Origin: Leeuwenhoekiella parthenopeia
Lineage (GTDB): Bacteria; Bacteroidota; Bacteroidia; Flavobacteriales; Flavobacteriaceae
NCBI RefSeq assembly: GCF_020782115.1
Contig: NZ_JAJGMW010000011.1
Coordinates: forward strand, 78,651-142,650
Direction of reading: 5' to 3'
Length of the DNA stretch: 64,000 bases
Positions within the stretch are counted from its first letter, which is position 1, and each line of letters starts with the position of its first letter. The position numbers and the translations under genes are program-made. Below the pieces are notes generated by a model. It did no database searches and was not told where the DNA came from. It saw only the letters and a program-made list of their open reading frames with translations. Below, in pieces: positions 26,317 through 36,101 of this stretch.

Positions 26317-26877
26317 TTAATGGATGTTTTTCCGTATTCTACTTAGGGATTGTTGGGTAATACCAAGGTAAGAAGCAACATAAGATAGCGGCACCTGATT
26401 GACCATATTAGGAAATTTCTCTAAAAATGTTATGTAACGCGTTGTAGCATCTTCTGTTACCAATGAACTTCTTCGGTCTAATTTTTCTACTAAAGCTTGT
26501 TGAACTATTTTGCTGGTCATGCTGTCCCAACTATCAATTGTTTGTGAAAGCTCGTTCCAGTCTTTCTTGTGAAATACCAAAAGTTTACAATCGGTAACAG
26601 CCTGAATATACTCAGTCATCGGTTCTCCTTTGTATGGGTTTGCAAGAAAACGGTTTTCGTGAAGAAAATACTTTGTAATCTCTTCACCCTTGTTATTGTA
26701 ATAACAGATACGTAAAATACCGTGTAAAATAAAAGCTACCTGGTCAAATAGTTGTCCTGCTTCTATGAAATAAGCGTCTTTTTTAAGTTCTAATGGGTTG
26801 GTTTTGCTTTTAACAAGATCGAGTTGTTTTGAGTTCAAATTCCCAAATTGCAGTAAAAAAGTTTCAAGTTCATTCAT
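26317..26877 (-). CDS. Crp/Fnr family transcriptional regulator
   Basis: Protein of 186 residues: a cyclic-nucleotide-binding-like beta-roll (DAYFIEAGQLFDQVAFILHGILRICYYNNKGEEITKYF, residues about 35-75) and a C-terminal helix-turn-helix (VPLSYVASYLGITQQSLSRIRKNI). No Fe-S Cys cluster is seen. It probably controls the aldo/keto reductase gene that follows. It is the intact counterpart of the Crp-type gene at 16886-17446, equal in length. Confidence 0.9.
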   Translation of the reverse strand: MNELETFLLQFGNLNSKQLDLVKSKTNPLELKKDAYFIEAGQLFDQVAFILHGILRICYYNNKGEEITKYFLHENRFLANPYKGEPMTEYIQAVTDCKLLVFHKKDWNELSQTIDSWDSMTSKIVQQALVEKLDRRSSLVTEDATTRYITFLEKFPNMVNQVPLSYVASYLGITQQSLSRIRKNIH

Positions 26878-27196
26878 ACTACCAAATTAGTATAGTTGAT
26901 TATTAAAAAAATTACAATTAGGTAAAATGTATTTTCAATTACACAATCCTTGCACAAGGCCTCTACCACAATTTATTTGTAAACGCCAAAAACGGAGCAG
27001 GAATGCTCGACTTGTTTTTTTTAGATTAAATCAGCCCTGGAAGAAGCGCATAAATTAATCCTAACAAACATAAACTATTAATTCATCAATGGTTTGAGAC
27101 TAGAGAACGGCTTAATCCCGAGGCTTCGGTAGGTTTAAATGGTATCGCTTTATAAGAATTAGAGTCTTGTGAATCGATTACCATTTGCGTGTAGTT
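26878..27196. other. intergenic region, no gene seen
   Basis: About 320 bases between a regulator gene and a VOC gene. No ORF with coding character and no strong hairpin. Confidence 0.4.
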
Positions 27197-27664
27197 TTAT
27201 TTAAGTTTTGATAGAATTATTTTCTTTTGCTTTAAAGTGTTCCTCACTGCTTTCTCTTTAATCTTTGGGTCAGCACTATTTATTAGGTCAAAATATTCCG
27301 CAGGAACCACTTGCCAAGATAAGCCATACTTGTCTTTACACCATCCACAAGAACTTTCTTCTCCCCCATTGACAGTAAGTGCTTCCCAATAATAATCTGT
27401 TTCGGCTTGATCTTTTGTATTAATTACAAAGGAAACTGACTCATTAAATTTTTGAAATGGCCCTGCTGCCAAAATGCTAAATTCCATACCTGCCATTTCA
27501 ATAATCGCTGTTTCAAAGTTTCCGCCTCCAGCTTCTGGTGGGTTTTGGTATTTGTGATGTTCTTTTAGTTTGCCATCTTTAAAAATAGAAAGATAATAGT
27601 TAGCAACTGTTTTAGCGTCTGTTGTTTCGACCCAGATTGAAGGTGTTATTTTTTGATTAATCAT
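27197..27664 (-). CDS. VOC family protein (PhnB/3-demethylubiquinone-methyltransferase-like)
   Basis: Protein of 155 residues of the vicinal-oxygen-chelate fold, PhnB-like subgroup: ITPSIWVETTDAKTVANYYLSIFKDGKL at the start, GMEFSILAAGPFQKFNESVSFVIN in the middle and SCGWCKDKYGLSWQVVPAEYFDLI at the C-terminal half. The subgroup is often annotated as methyltransferase but has no proven activity. It is a lone gene with gaps on both sides. Confidence 0.88.
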   Translation of the reverse strand: MINQKITPSIWVETTDAKTVANYYLSIFKDGKLKEHHKYQNPPEAGGGNFETAIIEMAGMEFSILAAGPFQKFNESVSFVINTKDQAETDYYWEALTVNGGEESSCGWCKDKYGLSWQVVPAEYFDLINSADPKIKEKAVRNTLKQKKIILSKLK

Positions 27665-28392
27665 AATTTCACAATTTTCAATTGAATTATTTTAGCTACA
27701 AAATTTTTACTTGAAATATCTTTATTTACTTTTCGATTTGAATGTTTACAAGATATTTTCAGGAAAGCAAAGGTTGCTGCAAAACGTATTAAATCTATAC
27801 ATCTCCAGTTAAAATCAATATACTTTTGAAGTCTATAAGGTCACTACGTTTTTTCAAATTTCCAACAACATAAGAATTACACAACCGGTTGAATTCCCTC
27901 TTTATAGTATCGCTAACTATATGCATATCTCCACAAAAGTTTAGGCCCATCAAATCCTTCGTTGCTTCCATCCTTTCAAATGAAACTAGGTCCCTCAAAA
28001 GACCTGAGATTTTATACCTGTTACTCCCTTAATCAAGTCTGTTTTGGTCCTTACTAAAAGAGCAGTTTACGCGCAAGCACCCTCCAAGTGCTATTAAGTG
28101 CAGCTACACTCTTATCCCACTCTACCCCGGTTTTTTTTGTTGAACAGGGTTTAAAACGGGTTTTATAAATTGACAAATTAGATTGATCCCAAAATTATAC
28201 TCCCGTTAACCAGGAAATACAAAACGTGAAAGCTCCTACAGCATTATTGATCAGGAAAGAATATCTACACGAATTACTGATAAACCAGGACTTCTGTTGG
28301 TTTTTCGGTTCATGTATCAGATTCAACCGAGCTCCCGTAATCACGTAGTGCGCTATCGCTCAAGGCTGTCTATTCAAGGGTACACGAGCTTT
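27665..28392. other. intergenic region with degenerate repeat copy B
   Basis: About 730 bases without a credible intact gene. A 67-codon open stretch on the minus strand (27795-27998) has no recognised motif and doubtful status. The second copy of the dispersed repeat lies at about 28041-28190. Confidence 0.45.
28041..28190 (+). repeat. degenerate dispersed repeat, copy B
   Basis: Counterpart of the copy at 23101-23240, in the same orientation; the core is 28061-28093. See copy A for the match. On the minus strand the corresponding stretch (GGCLRVNCSF) is interrupted by stops. Confidence 0.55.
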
Positions 28393-28800
28393 TTAATTTT
28401 CCATTTTTGACATATCCGTAAACATCAGTTCCCATTGATGTCCGTCTAAATCAGCGAATGTGTCATAGTACATCCATCCAAGGTCAGCAGGTTCCTTGTA
28501 ACTGGTCCCACCATTTTCTATTGCCAGTTTAACGAGTTCAAGCACTTTGTCCTTGCTCTCAACTTGAATAGCAATCAATACTTGAGTTGTTGATTGATCT
28601 GCAATCGGTCTGTCTGTGAATGTTGAGAATTTGTCTTTTTTTAAGAGCATCGCATAAATTGTCCCCGCGTTCAATTCCAGGGCTAATGTGTTTTCATCAC
28701 AAAAGTCTTCATTAAACTGAAACCCAAGTTTTGTCCAAAAAGCTCTTGTTTTTTCTATGTCAGTCACAGGTAAGTTGACATAAATGGTTTGTACTTTCAT
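28393..28800 (-). CDS. VOC family (glyoxalase/bleomycin-resistance-like) protein
   Basis: Protein of 135 residues with the glyoxalase-like beta-alpha-beta-beta-beta fold repeated: VQTIYVNLPVTDIEKTRAFWTKLGFQFNEDF at the N-terminus and MYYDTFADLDGHQWELMFTD at the C-terminus, where the conserved Glu (WELMF) is a usual metal ligand. It is cytosolic and unlinked to other genes. Activity unknown; many such proteins bind small molecules or act as lyases or dioxygenases. Confidence 0.88.
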   Translation of the reverse strand: MKVQTIYVNLPVTDIEKTRAFWTKLGFQFNEDFCDENTLALELNAGTIYAMLLKKDKFSTFTDRPIADQSTTQVLIAIQVESKDKVLELVKLAIENGGTSYKEPADLGWMYYDTFADLDGHQWELMFTDMSKMEN

Positions 28801-29047
28801 AATAGTTCGTTAGTGTTTATTGATTTCCTATTTTAGCTTGCCTGCCCTGGTATATATACGAGATATGTAATGTCTATGCACGGAACTTTACCGATAATAA
28901 CTGCTTTGGAAAATGCTCGAGGATTATTAGAAGCAGGCGATTACGAATCATTAAACTTTCGGTTAAGCACAACCTTTGATACGATGCACAATTCCTGTCT
29001 TTAGTACTATTACGCCTATTCTTTAAGTTCATTCTTACCTGCGGGCT

Positions 29048-29290
29048 CTATTCTTTTAATTGTTTTAACCGGTTAATTGCATTTTGATTTTCAGGGTTTA
29101 ATTTCAAAGACTTTTTGTAATTCAAAATTGCGTTTTGGTAGTCCTCATTATGAAAATATGCTTCTGCTAAACTATCGGATAGATTTGCTGATGTTGGATA
29201 TATGTATAAAGCCAAAATTAAGAAATTAACTCCTTGTTCTAACTGTTTAAAATTAAGAATTATTATACTTCTAAACAGTTCGGTTTTAGG
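29048..29290 (-). pseudogene. TPR-protein C-terminal remnant
   Basis: The minus strand from about 29290 to the stop at 29048 reads a clear tetratricopeptide end (LSDSLAEAYFHNEDYQNAILNYKKSLKLNPENQNAINRLKQLKE in pieces) but has no start and no upstream part. Such tails occur in flavobacterial serine-hydrolase/TPR proteins. The 5' end is cut where the truncated SDR gene begins on the other strand, so both genes were deleted at one junction. Confidence 0.75.
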
Positions 29291-29823
29291 GGAAGCTTAC
29301 AGTAAATGTTGCTGTTGAGCAATTCGGAAAAATGGACGTTATTGTAAATAATGCAGGTGTCGCCCGACTTAGTCGTATAGACGAATTAGACATTGACGCT
29401 TGGGATGAAATGATTAACAGCAACATCAAAGGAACATAGTACGGAATAGCAGCCGCAATTCCTGTTTTTAAGCAACAACAATCGGGTCACATCATCAATA
29501 TCATTTCGACTTCGGGAATAAAAATTGTTCCAACACAAGGCGTTTATGCAGGTACAAAAAATGCCATCCGCACTATTTCGGAAGCGTTTCGGCAGGAATC
29601 GGACGGAAGCATACGAATAACAAGTATTTCGCCCGGATATATCAAAACGGATTTTGCAGTAAAAAGTGTAAATACTAAAGAGAAGAAAGATGCCGCATCT
29701 AAAGCGGTTGAAGCAATAGCGATAAGTCCCGAAACTATTGCAAATGCAGTAATATACGCAATCAGTCAGCCAAAAGATGTTGAAATTGGCGACATTGTTA
29801 TTCGTCCGTCGAAACAAAATTGA
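29290..29823 (+). pseudogene. truncated SDR oxidoreductase with in-frame stop
   Basis: The plus strand from about 29290 encodes the C-terminal two thirds of a short-chain dehydrogenase/reductase: VEQFGKMDVIVNNAGVARLS, STSGIKIV, the active-site YAGTKNA and the SPGYIKTDF segment. The N-terminal Rossmann half with the TGxxxGIG motif is missing, and a TAG interrupts the frame at 29437-29439 (KGT-stop-YGIAAAIP, where a normal gene has Leu or Trp). It is therefore dead twice over. It ends at the start of the AraC gene, its former regulator or partner. Confidence 0.88.
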
Positions 29824-29843
29824 TTAGATTAGTTTACGAAAGA

Positions 29844-30758
29844 ATGCAACACCAATCGAACATAAATCACATTAAAAGCATATCGCAATTGCTGCGGGAA
29901 TTGGGACTTCCTGCACCTTTGCACCCAATGATTGAATTGGTTGATTACAATAATGTGACGGCTGAAATGCTTCCGAAAGGACAAAAAATCAGTATGGACT
30001 TTTACAAAATTTCCTTTAAGCTTACTTTTAAAGGGAAAACAAAATACGGGCAAGGATATTACGATTTTGAAGAAGGCGGATTGGCATTTTTAAAACCCAA
30101 ACAAATTGTTGTCTCACCTGAAAATATAGAAAATTATGAAGGTTTTGCCTTGTATTTTCATTCTGATTTAATCCAAAATCATCCATTAGGAAACACTATA
30201 AATCAATATGGTTTTTTCTCTTACGATGTTTTAGAAGCCTTGTTTTTATCAGCAAAAGAAAAGGAAACTATATCCAATCTATTTGCTTCAATAGCCAACG
30301 AACTGAATAATAATATTGACAGCTTCAGCAAGGATGTTTTGGTGTCTCAAATAGAATTGTTATTGAATTATAGCAATAGGTTTTACAACAGACAATTCCT
30401 TACAAGAAAAGCAATCAATCACGATATTATAACCTCTTTAGACAAACTTTTAGACATTTATTTTGAAGGAGAAGAAAGCTTTAAAAACGGATTGCCGTCC
30501 GTGAAATATATCAGCACGGAATTAAAACTATCGCGACGTTATTTGAGTGATATGTTGCATTCACTGACGGGACTAAACACACAACAATACATTCAGAACG
30601 CTATCATAGAAAAAGCAAAAGAAAAATTATCTACAACAAATCTTTCCGTATCAGAAATTGCTTACAAATTAGGCTTTGAACATTCACAATCGTTCAGCAA
30701 ACTTTTCAAAAAGAAAATGGATATTTCGCCTTTGGAGTTTAGACGGTCATTTAATTAA
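29844..30758 (+). CDS. AraC family transcriptional regulator
   Basis: Protein of 304 residues from ATG 29844 (MQHQSNINHIKSISQLLRELGLP); in-frame upstream TTG starts overlap the SDR remnant and are less likely. An N-terminal cupin-type sensing domain (DFYKISFKL, YFHSDLIQNHPLGNTINQYGFF) is followed by two C-terminal helix-turn-helix motifs (VKYISTELKLSRRYLSDMLHSLTG and VSEIAYKLGFEHSQSFSKLFKKKMDISPLEFR). In Flavobacteriaceae such regulators are commonly encoded beside an SDR gene which they control; here the SDR partner is broken, so the regulator may be an orphan. Confidence 0.9.
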   Translation: MQHQSNINHIKSISQLLRELGLPAPLHPMIELVDYNNVTAEMLPKGQKISMDFYKISFKLTFKGKTKYGQGYYDFEEGGLAFLKPKQIVVSPENIENYEGFALYFHSDLIQNHPLGNTINQYGFFSYDVLEALFLSAKEKETISNLFASIANELNNNIDSFSKDVLVSQIELLLNYSNRFYNRQFLTRKAINHDIITSLDKLLDIYFEGEESFKNGLPSVKYISTELKLSRRYLSDMLHSLTGLNTQQYIQNAIIEKAKEKLSTTNLSVSEIAYKLGFEHSQSFSKLFKKKMDISPLEFRRSFN

Positions 30759-31274
30759 AAACGTAACGGGCGGAAACAAAAGCCCAGCACCCACCAAAGA
30801 TCTGAGTTAAAAATCAAATCATTTTAGCTCAATTTTGAAATAAAACCTTCATTTTTAACAATTAGTCTACGCACTTATGGGATTTAAAAGCGACTTTAAA
30901 TACCTAAAATTCAAATACTTTTGTAGTAAAAATCTTTAAATGACCTTTGGTCAATTCTTTTCCTATTTCAAAATGGAAGTGATCATTTTTTCATACTAAG
31001 ATATCCTGATGATCAAACGCTTGACTTTCAATATAAATTGAAGCTGTTTGTATAGCTACGTCCACCCAAATTAAAGATCCGAGTTCGGGCAAATAACTCC
31101 AGGGCTTCATATGTGCTATGTTTAGTAAAAACCAACAAAATTAGCTGAAAGACTTATTTTTTCAAGTTTTGCTGTGAAATGCTTTTTTCAATTTCAATTG
31201 CAAATAAGCCCTAATCTCTATTTTATATTGCTCCTTTTTACCTAATTTGTCTCAGCTATGTATAAAGAACCAAC
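30759..31274. other. intergenic region, no gene seen
   Basis: About 515 AT-rich bases between the AraC gene and the histidine kinase; no ORF, RNA gene or strong hairpin was found. A kinase promoter is probably near the right edge. Confidence 0.4.
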
Positions 31275-33476
31275 ATGACCGGACAACGCTACGCACATAT
31301 TTTAAAAGGAACCGCAATTGGACTTTGGGAATGGAATATCCTTACCAAAGAGGTGATCTTTAGTGAAGAATGGGCTAAAGTTCTTGGCTACACAGCAGAT
31401 GAGATTACGCATACTGAAACGCTTTGGGAAGACCTGTGCCATCCTGAGGATTATCAAAAATCTCAACAATTGCTTGAAATGCACCTTCAGGGGGAAAGTT
31501 CATTTTATGAGAGCGAAGTGCGTATGCGACATAAAGATGGGCGTTATATCTGGGTTAAAGATCAGGGGAAAGTAGTAAGCTGGAAAGACGGTAATCCCGA
31601 ATGGATGACCGGTTTTCATAAGGAAACGACTCTGGCAAAAATTGATGCTGAAATCAAACGCACTTTTATTGATCAGGCTCCGGGTGCCATTGCCATGTTT
31701 GATACTCAACTCAACTATCTGGCTGCCTCCAAACAATGGATAATTGATTATAACCTACCGGAAGACATTGAGGGCCAAAATCACTACGATCTCTTTGATA
31801 TCCCCGAGCGCTGGAAGGAAATTCACAAAAAATGTCTTGCCGGTGAAACCCATCAGGCAGAAGAAGACGAGTTCTTTGACCGTACCGGAAATCCATTTTA
31901 CCTCAGGTGGCAGGTAAAACCCTGGTATCGCAATGGTGAAGTTGGGGGACTGCTGATGCAAACCTCCAACCTGACCACTTTTAAGAAGCTGCAGATAGAG
32001 CGTCTGAGACAGAGTCGTTTTCAGGAAACCGTTTTCAATGCCATAGATGTAGGTATTGTTGCCTGCAATGAAAAAAAGGAATTGACCTATTTTAATAATA
32101 CCAGTCGCGAATGGCATGGATTGCCGTCTGAACCTGTGCCTGCATCTCAGCTTTCTAAATATTACAGCTTGTATCAGGCAAATGCCAAAACGCTGCTACC
32201 TGAAAAGGATATTCCTCTTTTAAAAGTTTTAGAGGGTCGGCAATTGGGTGATAATGAAATTATCGTAATAAAAACTTCTGATCGGGATAGATACGTGAGG
32301 GTAACCGGCAATCAACTTTTTGACGAAAAGAATAATTTGATTGGTGCTGTGGTGGCCATGCACGATATATCAGGAATTATTAAATCAAATAAGGAGAAAA
32401 TTATAAGCGAGACCATCTTTAAATCGAGCTTTGAGAACGCTCCTATTGGGATGGCACTGGTTTCACCTGAAGGTAAATGGCTTCAAATTAATCATCGCAT
32501 TTCAGAAATATTAGGCTATACCAAAGAAGAACTAGTCGCTTTGAAACTTCAGGACATTGTTCATCCGGATGATTTTGAGCCTGATTCGATTTTACTCGAT
32601 AAGCTACTTCAAAACAAAAAAGTTAATCATCAGGTAGAAAGACGTTATTTTCACAAAAATGGAAGTCTGGTAATGGGAATTCTTTCAGTAAGTATTGTAC
32701 AGGACGAACAGGATACCCCTTTGTTTTTGATCAAACAGATAACAGATATTACTAAGCAACGGCAATCTGAAGAAGACTTAAACAGGGTTTTAAAATTGAC
32801 CAAAAATCAAAATGAACGCCTAAAGAATTTTTCACACATTGTTTCTCATAATCTCAGGTCGCATTCGGGTAACTTAAGTATGCTGGTCTCTTTTCTTAAA
32901 GAAGAACTGAAAGGAGGACAAGGAGAACTCATCGCGATGTTGGACTCTGCCTCAAGTCAGCTTGCTGAAACTATAGATCATTTAAATGAGGTAACCGAAC
33001 TTCAAATCAACGATGACGCTGAATTAAAGCCCGTAAGGCTGAAAGACTATATTAAATTTACAGAAAATACTCTGGCTGCCCTCATAAAGGAAACAAAAGT
33101 GAATGTCATTGATAATACCCAACCCGGAATAATCATACATGCTATTCCTGCGTATCTGGAAAGTATATTGCTTAACTTCACCACAAACGCCATTAAGTAC
33201 AGATCTCCTGACAGAGCCTCTTACATACGATTTACAACGAAAAAGGTAAATGGCGAAATCCTTTTGTCTATTGAAGATAACGGTTTGGGAATAGATCTTA
33301 ATAAGTACGGTGATAAATTGTTTGGCATGTATAATACTTTTCACAGTCATAAAGATGCCAGAGGCATTGGCCTTTTTATAACAAAAAATCAAATTGAAGC
33401 CATGGGCGGTCATATAAAAGTTAGCAGTACTGTAGGAAAAGGTACTACTTTCGATATACTTTTTCCTTATGAATAA
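31275..33476 (+). CDS. multi-PAS sensor histidine kinase
   Basis: Soluble sensor kinase of 733 residues without membrane helices. It has three to four PAS/PAC modules: AIGLWEWNILTKEVIFSEEW (start), a second near residues 130-230, a third near 245-370 and a fourth near 385-500 (GMALVSPEGKWLQINHRISEILGY). The HisKA segment has phospho-acceptor His525 in IVSHNLRSHSGNLS, a box typical of Bacteroidota. The ATPase domain shows FTTNAIKYR (N box) and EDNGLGIDLN, GIGLFITK (G boxes). It overlaps the response-regulator gene by 8 bases. The signal is unknown; cytosolic PAS domains suggest redox, small molecule or light. Confidence 0.93.
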   Translation: MTGQRYAHILKGTAIGLWEWNILTKEVIFSEEWAKVLGYTADEITHTETLWEDLCHPEDYQKSQQLLEMHLQGESSFYESEVRMRHKDGRYIWVKDQGKVVSWKDGNPEWMTGFHKETTLAKIDAEIKRTFIDQAPGAIAMFDTQLNYLAASKQWIIDYNLPEDIEGQNHYDLFDIPERWKEIHKKCLAGETHQAEEDEFFDRTGNPFYLRWQVKPWYRNGEVGGLLMQTSNLTTFKKLQIERLRQSRFQETVFNAIDVGIVACNEKKELTYFNNTSREWHGLPSEPVPASQLSKYYSLYQANAKTLLPEKDIPLLKVLEGRQLGDNEIIVIKTSDRDRYVRVTGNQLFDEKNNLIGAVVAMHDISGIIKSNKEKIISETIFKSSFENAPIGMALVSPEGKWLQINHRISEILGYTKEELVALKLQDIVHPDDFEPDSILLDKLLQNKKVNHQVERRYFHKNGSLVMGILSVSIVQDEQDTPLFLIKQITDITKQRQSEEDLNRVLKLTKNQNERLKNFSHIVSHNLRSHSGNLSMLVSFLKEELKGGQGELIAMLDSASSQLAETIDHLNEVTELQINDDAELKPVRLKDYIKFTENTLAALIKETKVNVIDNTQPGIIIHAIPAYLESILLNFTTNAIKYRSPDRASYIRFTTKKVNGEILLSIEDNGLGIDLNKYGDKLFGMYNTFHSHKDARGIGLFITKNQIEAMGGHIKVSSTVGKGTTFDILFPYE

Positions 33477-33873
33477 AAAATTTAAAACAGTTTGCATCAT
33501 AGATGATGATCCCATCTTTGTTTTTGGCGCTACGCGTCTTATGAAGCAATATGATTTTAGTGAGTCTATTGTTGTCTACACCAACGGCAGGGAGGCATTA
33601 GATCATTTGAAACCGCTTATGGAGTCTAAAAATTTAGACACGATTCCAGATTTGATCTTTCTGGATTTAAATATGCCGGTATTGGACGGTTGGGGTTTTC
33701 TGGATGAGTTCACCAAAATTGACCCTCCAAAAATCATGAAAGTTTATATCGTTACCTCTTCAATTAGCAACTTTGATAAGCAAAAAGCTAAAGAATATGC
33801 CGAGGCGGTGAAAGAATACGTTATCAAACCTATCACTCCGGTAAGGCTTAAGGAAATTATTAAAAACAACTAG
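33469..33873 (+). CDS. single-domain response regulator
   Basis: CheY-like receiver of 134 residues with no output domain. Acidic pocket Asp12-Asp14 (IIDDDP), phospho-acceptor Asp66 (LIFLDLNMP), Thr/Ser switch in VTSSISN and Lys in VIKPITPV are all present. It overlaps the upstream kinase gene by 8 bases and must be its partner. Lacking an output domain, it probably works by protein contacts or in a phosphorelay. A terminator follows at 33953-33983. Confidence 0.93.
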   Translation: MNKKFKTVCIIDDDPIFVFGATRLMKQYDFSESIVVYTNGREALDHLKPLMESKNLDTIPDLIFLDLNMPVLDGWGFLDEFTKIDPPKIMKVYIVTSSISNFDKQKAKEYAEAVKEYVIKPITPVRLKEIIKNN

Positions 33874-34455
33874 TTTAATAAGCTATAGGGGTCTTAATAA
33901 TTGCTATTGGCTAAATCTGGATATTGGTTATCTAAATATAGAATTCTCGCACAGACAGGAAATTCTTAAATCCTGTCTTTTTTAGGTCGACTTTCATACA
34001 CTCTGATGCTCTATCCCAGGCTTTGAGTAGGCTTTGACTGGGAGTTGGGTCGCATTTACCTTGATTTTGGCTGATTTCAAGACAAAACCCTATTGTAGTT
34101 TACCCACAAATTTCTGTTGCTTTCCAATTAGAATTAGCTGAAATTATTTAGTTTTCCGGCGTTTCCTCCTCCAAATAATGTATCCTGTACTAAGCAATGC
34201 CGCTTTTAGAATAACAATTAAAATTAAGTCATACTATTCATTACGCTTTATTGGTAGGTTATCATTAGTGCTCATCAAAAAATCGTAAACCAACCATCAA
34301 AATGGTCACCGCATTTATTAAGCGAATAACCAAAGCTTTTATTTTCTAAGAATAAAATGCTACATAAATCATATTCTGAACGATTAGTACCCTATAATTT
34401 CATCGTGAGCAACCTCTATAGCGAATTCATAATCCGCAATATTGTTAGTTAAATT
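33874..34455. other. intergenic region with terminator
   Basis: About 580 bases. Only the terminator at 33953-33983 stands out; the rest is AT-rich with no gene seen. The GH30 promoter must lie near the right edge. Confidence 0.5.
33953..33983 (+). terminator. intrinsic terminator of the PAS kinase/regulator operon
   Basis: AGACAGGA (33953-33960) pairs with TCCTGTCT (33971-33978), 8 bp with a 10-base loop, followed by a T-run through 33983. It is 80 bases after the response-regulator stop. Confidence 0.85.
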
Positions 34456-35937
34456 ATGGCTGGAAAAATAAAAATATTCATATCAACTCTTTTGCTGATG
34501 CTACTAGCATCCAGTTCTTTTGCGCAAGAATTTGTCTGGACTTCCACAACTGAACAAAGCCCTTGGAAACAATCAAAAGTTATACTATCAAAAGTCCCCT
34601 TCATAGCCCCTGTTTTGACCTTTGCCGGGAATGAGCCTATTGTAACTTTTAAAGCCTGGGGAACCTGTTTTAACGAACTAGGCTGGGATGCAATACAACT
34701 GGTACCTAAAGAACAACAAGACGCGATCTTCGAAAAACTCTTTTCGGCTAATGGAGATCTGCGTTTTACTATGGGTAGATTCTCTATGAATGCAAATGAC
34801 TATGCACGGGATTGGTATAGTAGTGATGAAGTAGCCGGTGATTTTGAACTCAAATATTTCAACATCGAAAGGGATAAAACAACGTTAATTCCTTATATAA
34901 AAACCTCACAAAAGTACAATCCAGACTTAAAATTCTGGATTTCTCCCTGGTCGCCACCATCATGGATGAAGATAAACAACTATTATTCGGTAGTGAGTAA
35001 CAAGGAATATAATAATCTTGACCCCCGGCTTGATTATTTATTGTTTGAGGGAACGAATCAAGTCAACGAAGACCTTTTTCCGAAAAGGCTCGCGGTAAAC
35101 GACTACTTCATTCAAGACCCCAGATATCTAAAAACCTATGCCAACTATTTTTCAAAATTTATAGACGCATATAAAAATGAAGGTATCCAGATAAACATGG
35201 TGATGTTTCAGAATGAAGCATGGAGCTATACCCCATATCCTGGTTGCGCCTGGACCCCAGAGGGTATCGTTCTCTTCAATACAGAATATCTGGCCCCGGT
35301 AATCAATCAGGAACATCCCGATGTAGATATATATCTTGGGACAATAAATACCAATCGGTTTGATGTTATCGATGAAGTACTCAGCGACCCTCTAATGTCT
35401 CAAAGTATCAAGGGACTTAGCTTTCAATGGGAAGGTGGGCAAATATTGCCCGAACTACGTGAAAAATATCCTAATTATAAATATGTTCAAACCGAAAGTG
35501 AATGTGGCTGGGGTGCTTTTGACTGGAGTGCTGCAGAACATACTTTTCAACTGATCAATCATTATTTAGGTAATGGATGCGAAGAATATACGTTTCGGAA
35601 CGCCATTTTAGCCGATAATGGTGTTAGTGGATGGGGATGGAAACAAAATGCATTGATTCAGGTTGATTCTAAAAACAATACAGTTACATATACCCCTGAA
35701 CACTATACCGTTAAGCATTATACGCATTTTATAAGTCCGGGTAGCAAAATTATAGCAAGTACTAATGATCAATCAAAAAAGAATCCTGTTATGATTGCCA
35801 AGAATCCTGAGGGTAAATTAATCGTACTGGCTGGAAATTTTAGTGATACCATTCAAGACCTTTCTGTAAAACTGGATAAAAACTACTTAAATGTCCAGCT
35901 AGCCGCACATTCATTAAATACATTTGAGATGAAATGA
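34456..35937 (+). CDS. GH30 family glycoside hydrolase, secreted
   Basis: Secreted retaining glycosidase of 493 residues with signal peptide cleaved after residue 23 (SSFAQ). The (beta/alpha)8 barrel shows the family landmarks: FKAWGTCFNELGWDA near the start, SPWSPPSWMK near 173, acid/base Glu254 (MFQNEAW) and nucleophile Glu347 (QTESECGWG). A C-terminal beta domain follows (residues about 410-493). GH30 members cleave glucosylceramide, beta-1,6-glucan, xylan or fucose/galactose linkages; the exact specificity is not readable here. It is followed 165 bases later by a GH78 gene on the same strand, suggesting joint use against a rhamnose-containing glycan. Confidence 0.92.
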   Translation: MAGKIKIFISTLLLMLLASSSFAQEFVWTSTTEQSPWKQSKVILSKVPFIAPVLTFAGNEPIVTFKAWGTCFNELGWDAIQLVPKEQQDAIFEKLFSANGDLRFTMGRFSMNANDYARDWYSSDEVAGDFELKYFNIERDKTTLIPYIKTSQKYNPDLKFWISPWSPPSWMKINNYYSVVSNKEYNNLDPRLDYLLFEGTNQVNEDLFPKRLAVNDYFIQDPRYLKTYANYFSKFIDAYKNEGIQINMVMFQNEAWSYTPYPGCAWTPEGIVLFNTEYLAPVINQEHPDVDIYLGTINTNRFDVIDEVLSDPLMSQSIKGLSFQWEGGQILPELREKYPNYKYVQTESECGWGAFDWSAAEHTFQLINHYLGNGCEEYTFRNAILADNGVSGWGWKQNALIQVDSKNNTVTYTPEHYTVKHYTHFISPGSKIIASTNDQSKKNPVMIAKNPEGKLIVLAGNFSDTIQDLSVKLDKNYLNVQLAAHSLNTFEMK

Positions 35938-36101
35938 GATAATGATAAGTATCCCGCAAAACATAAATATTGCGCAATCACAACTGCATGTAGTTGATTA
36001 TAGAATAGGTTTAATTACAAATTTTCAATTACCTACATTTATATTAAGTTTTCCTCTCATTTGGATTTTTTTTAAAGTTAAAACCAGAATACCCTCTAAA
36101 A

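Noticed and set aside
27795..27998. 67-codon open frame on the minus strand
   Set aside because: Coding look is doubtful and no family recognised; left as part of the intergenic region.
28873..29003. 44-codon open frame (MSMHGTLPIITALENARGLL)
   Set aside because: Might be a fragment of a lost gene, but no family could be named and no start context supports it.
2267..31274. Second copy of the tRNA-Pro 3' end as right attachment site
   Set aside because: Looked for the tRNA 3' end word to the right and did not find it inside the window.
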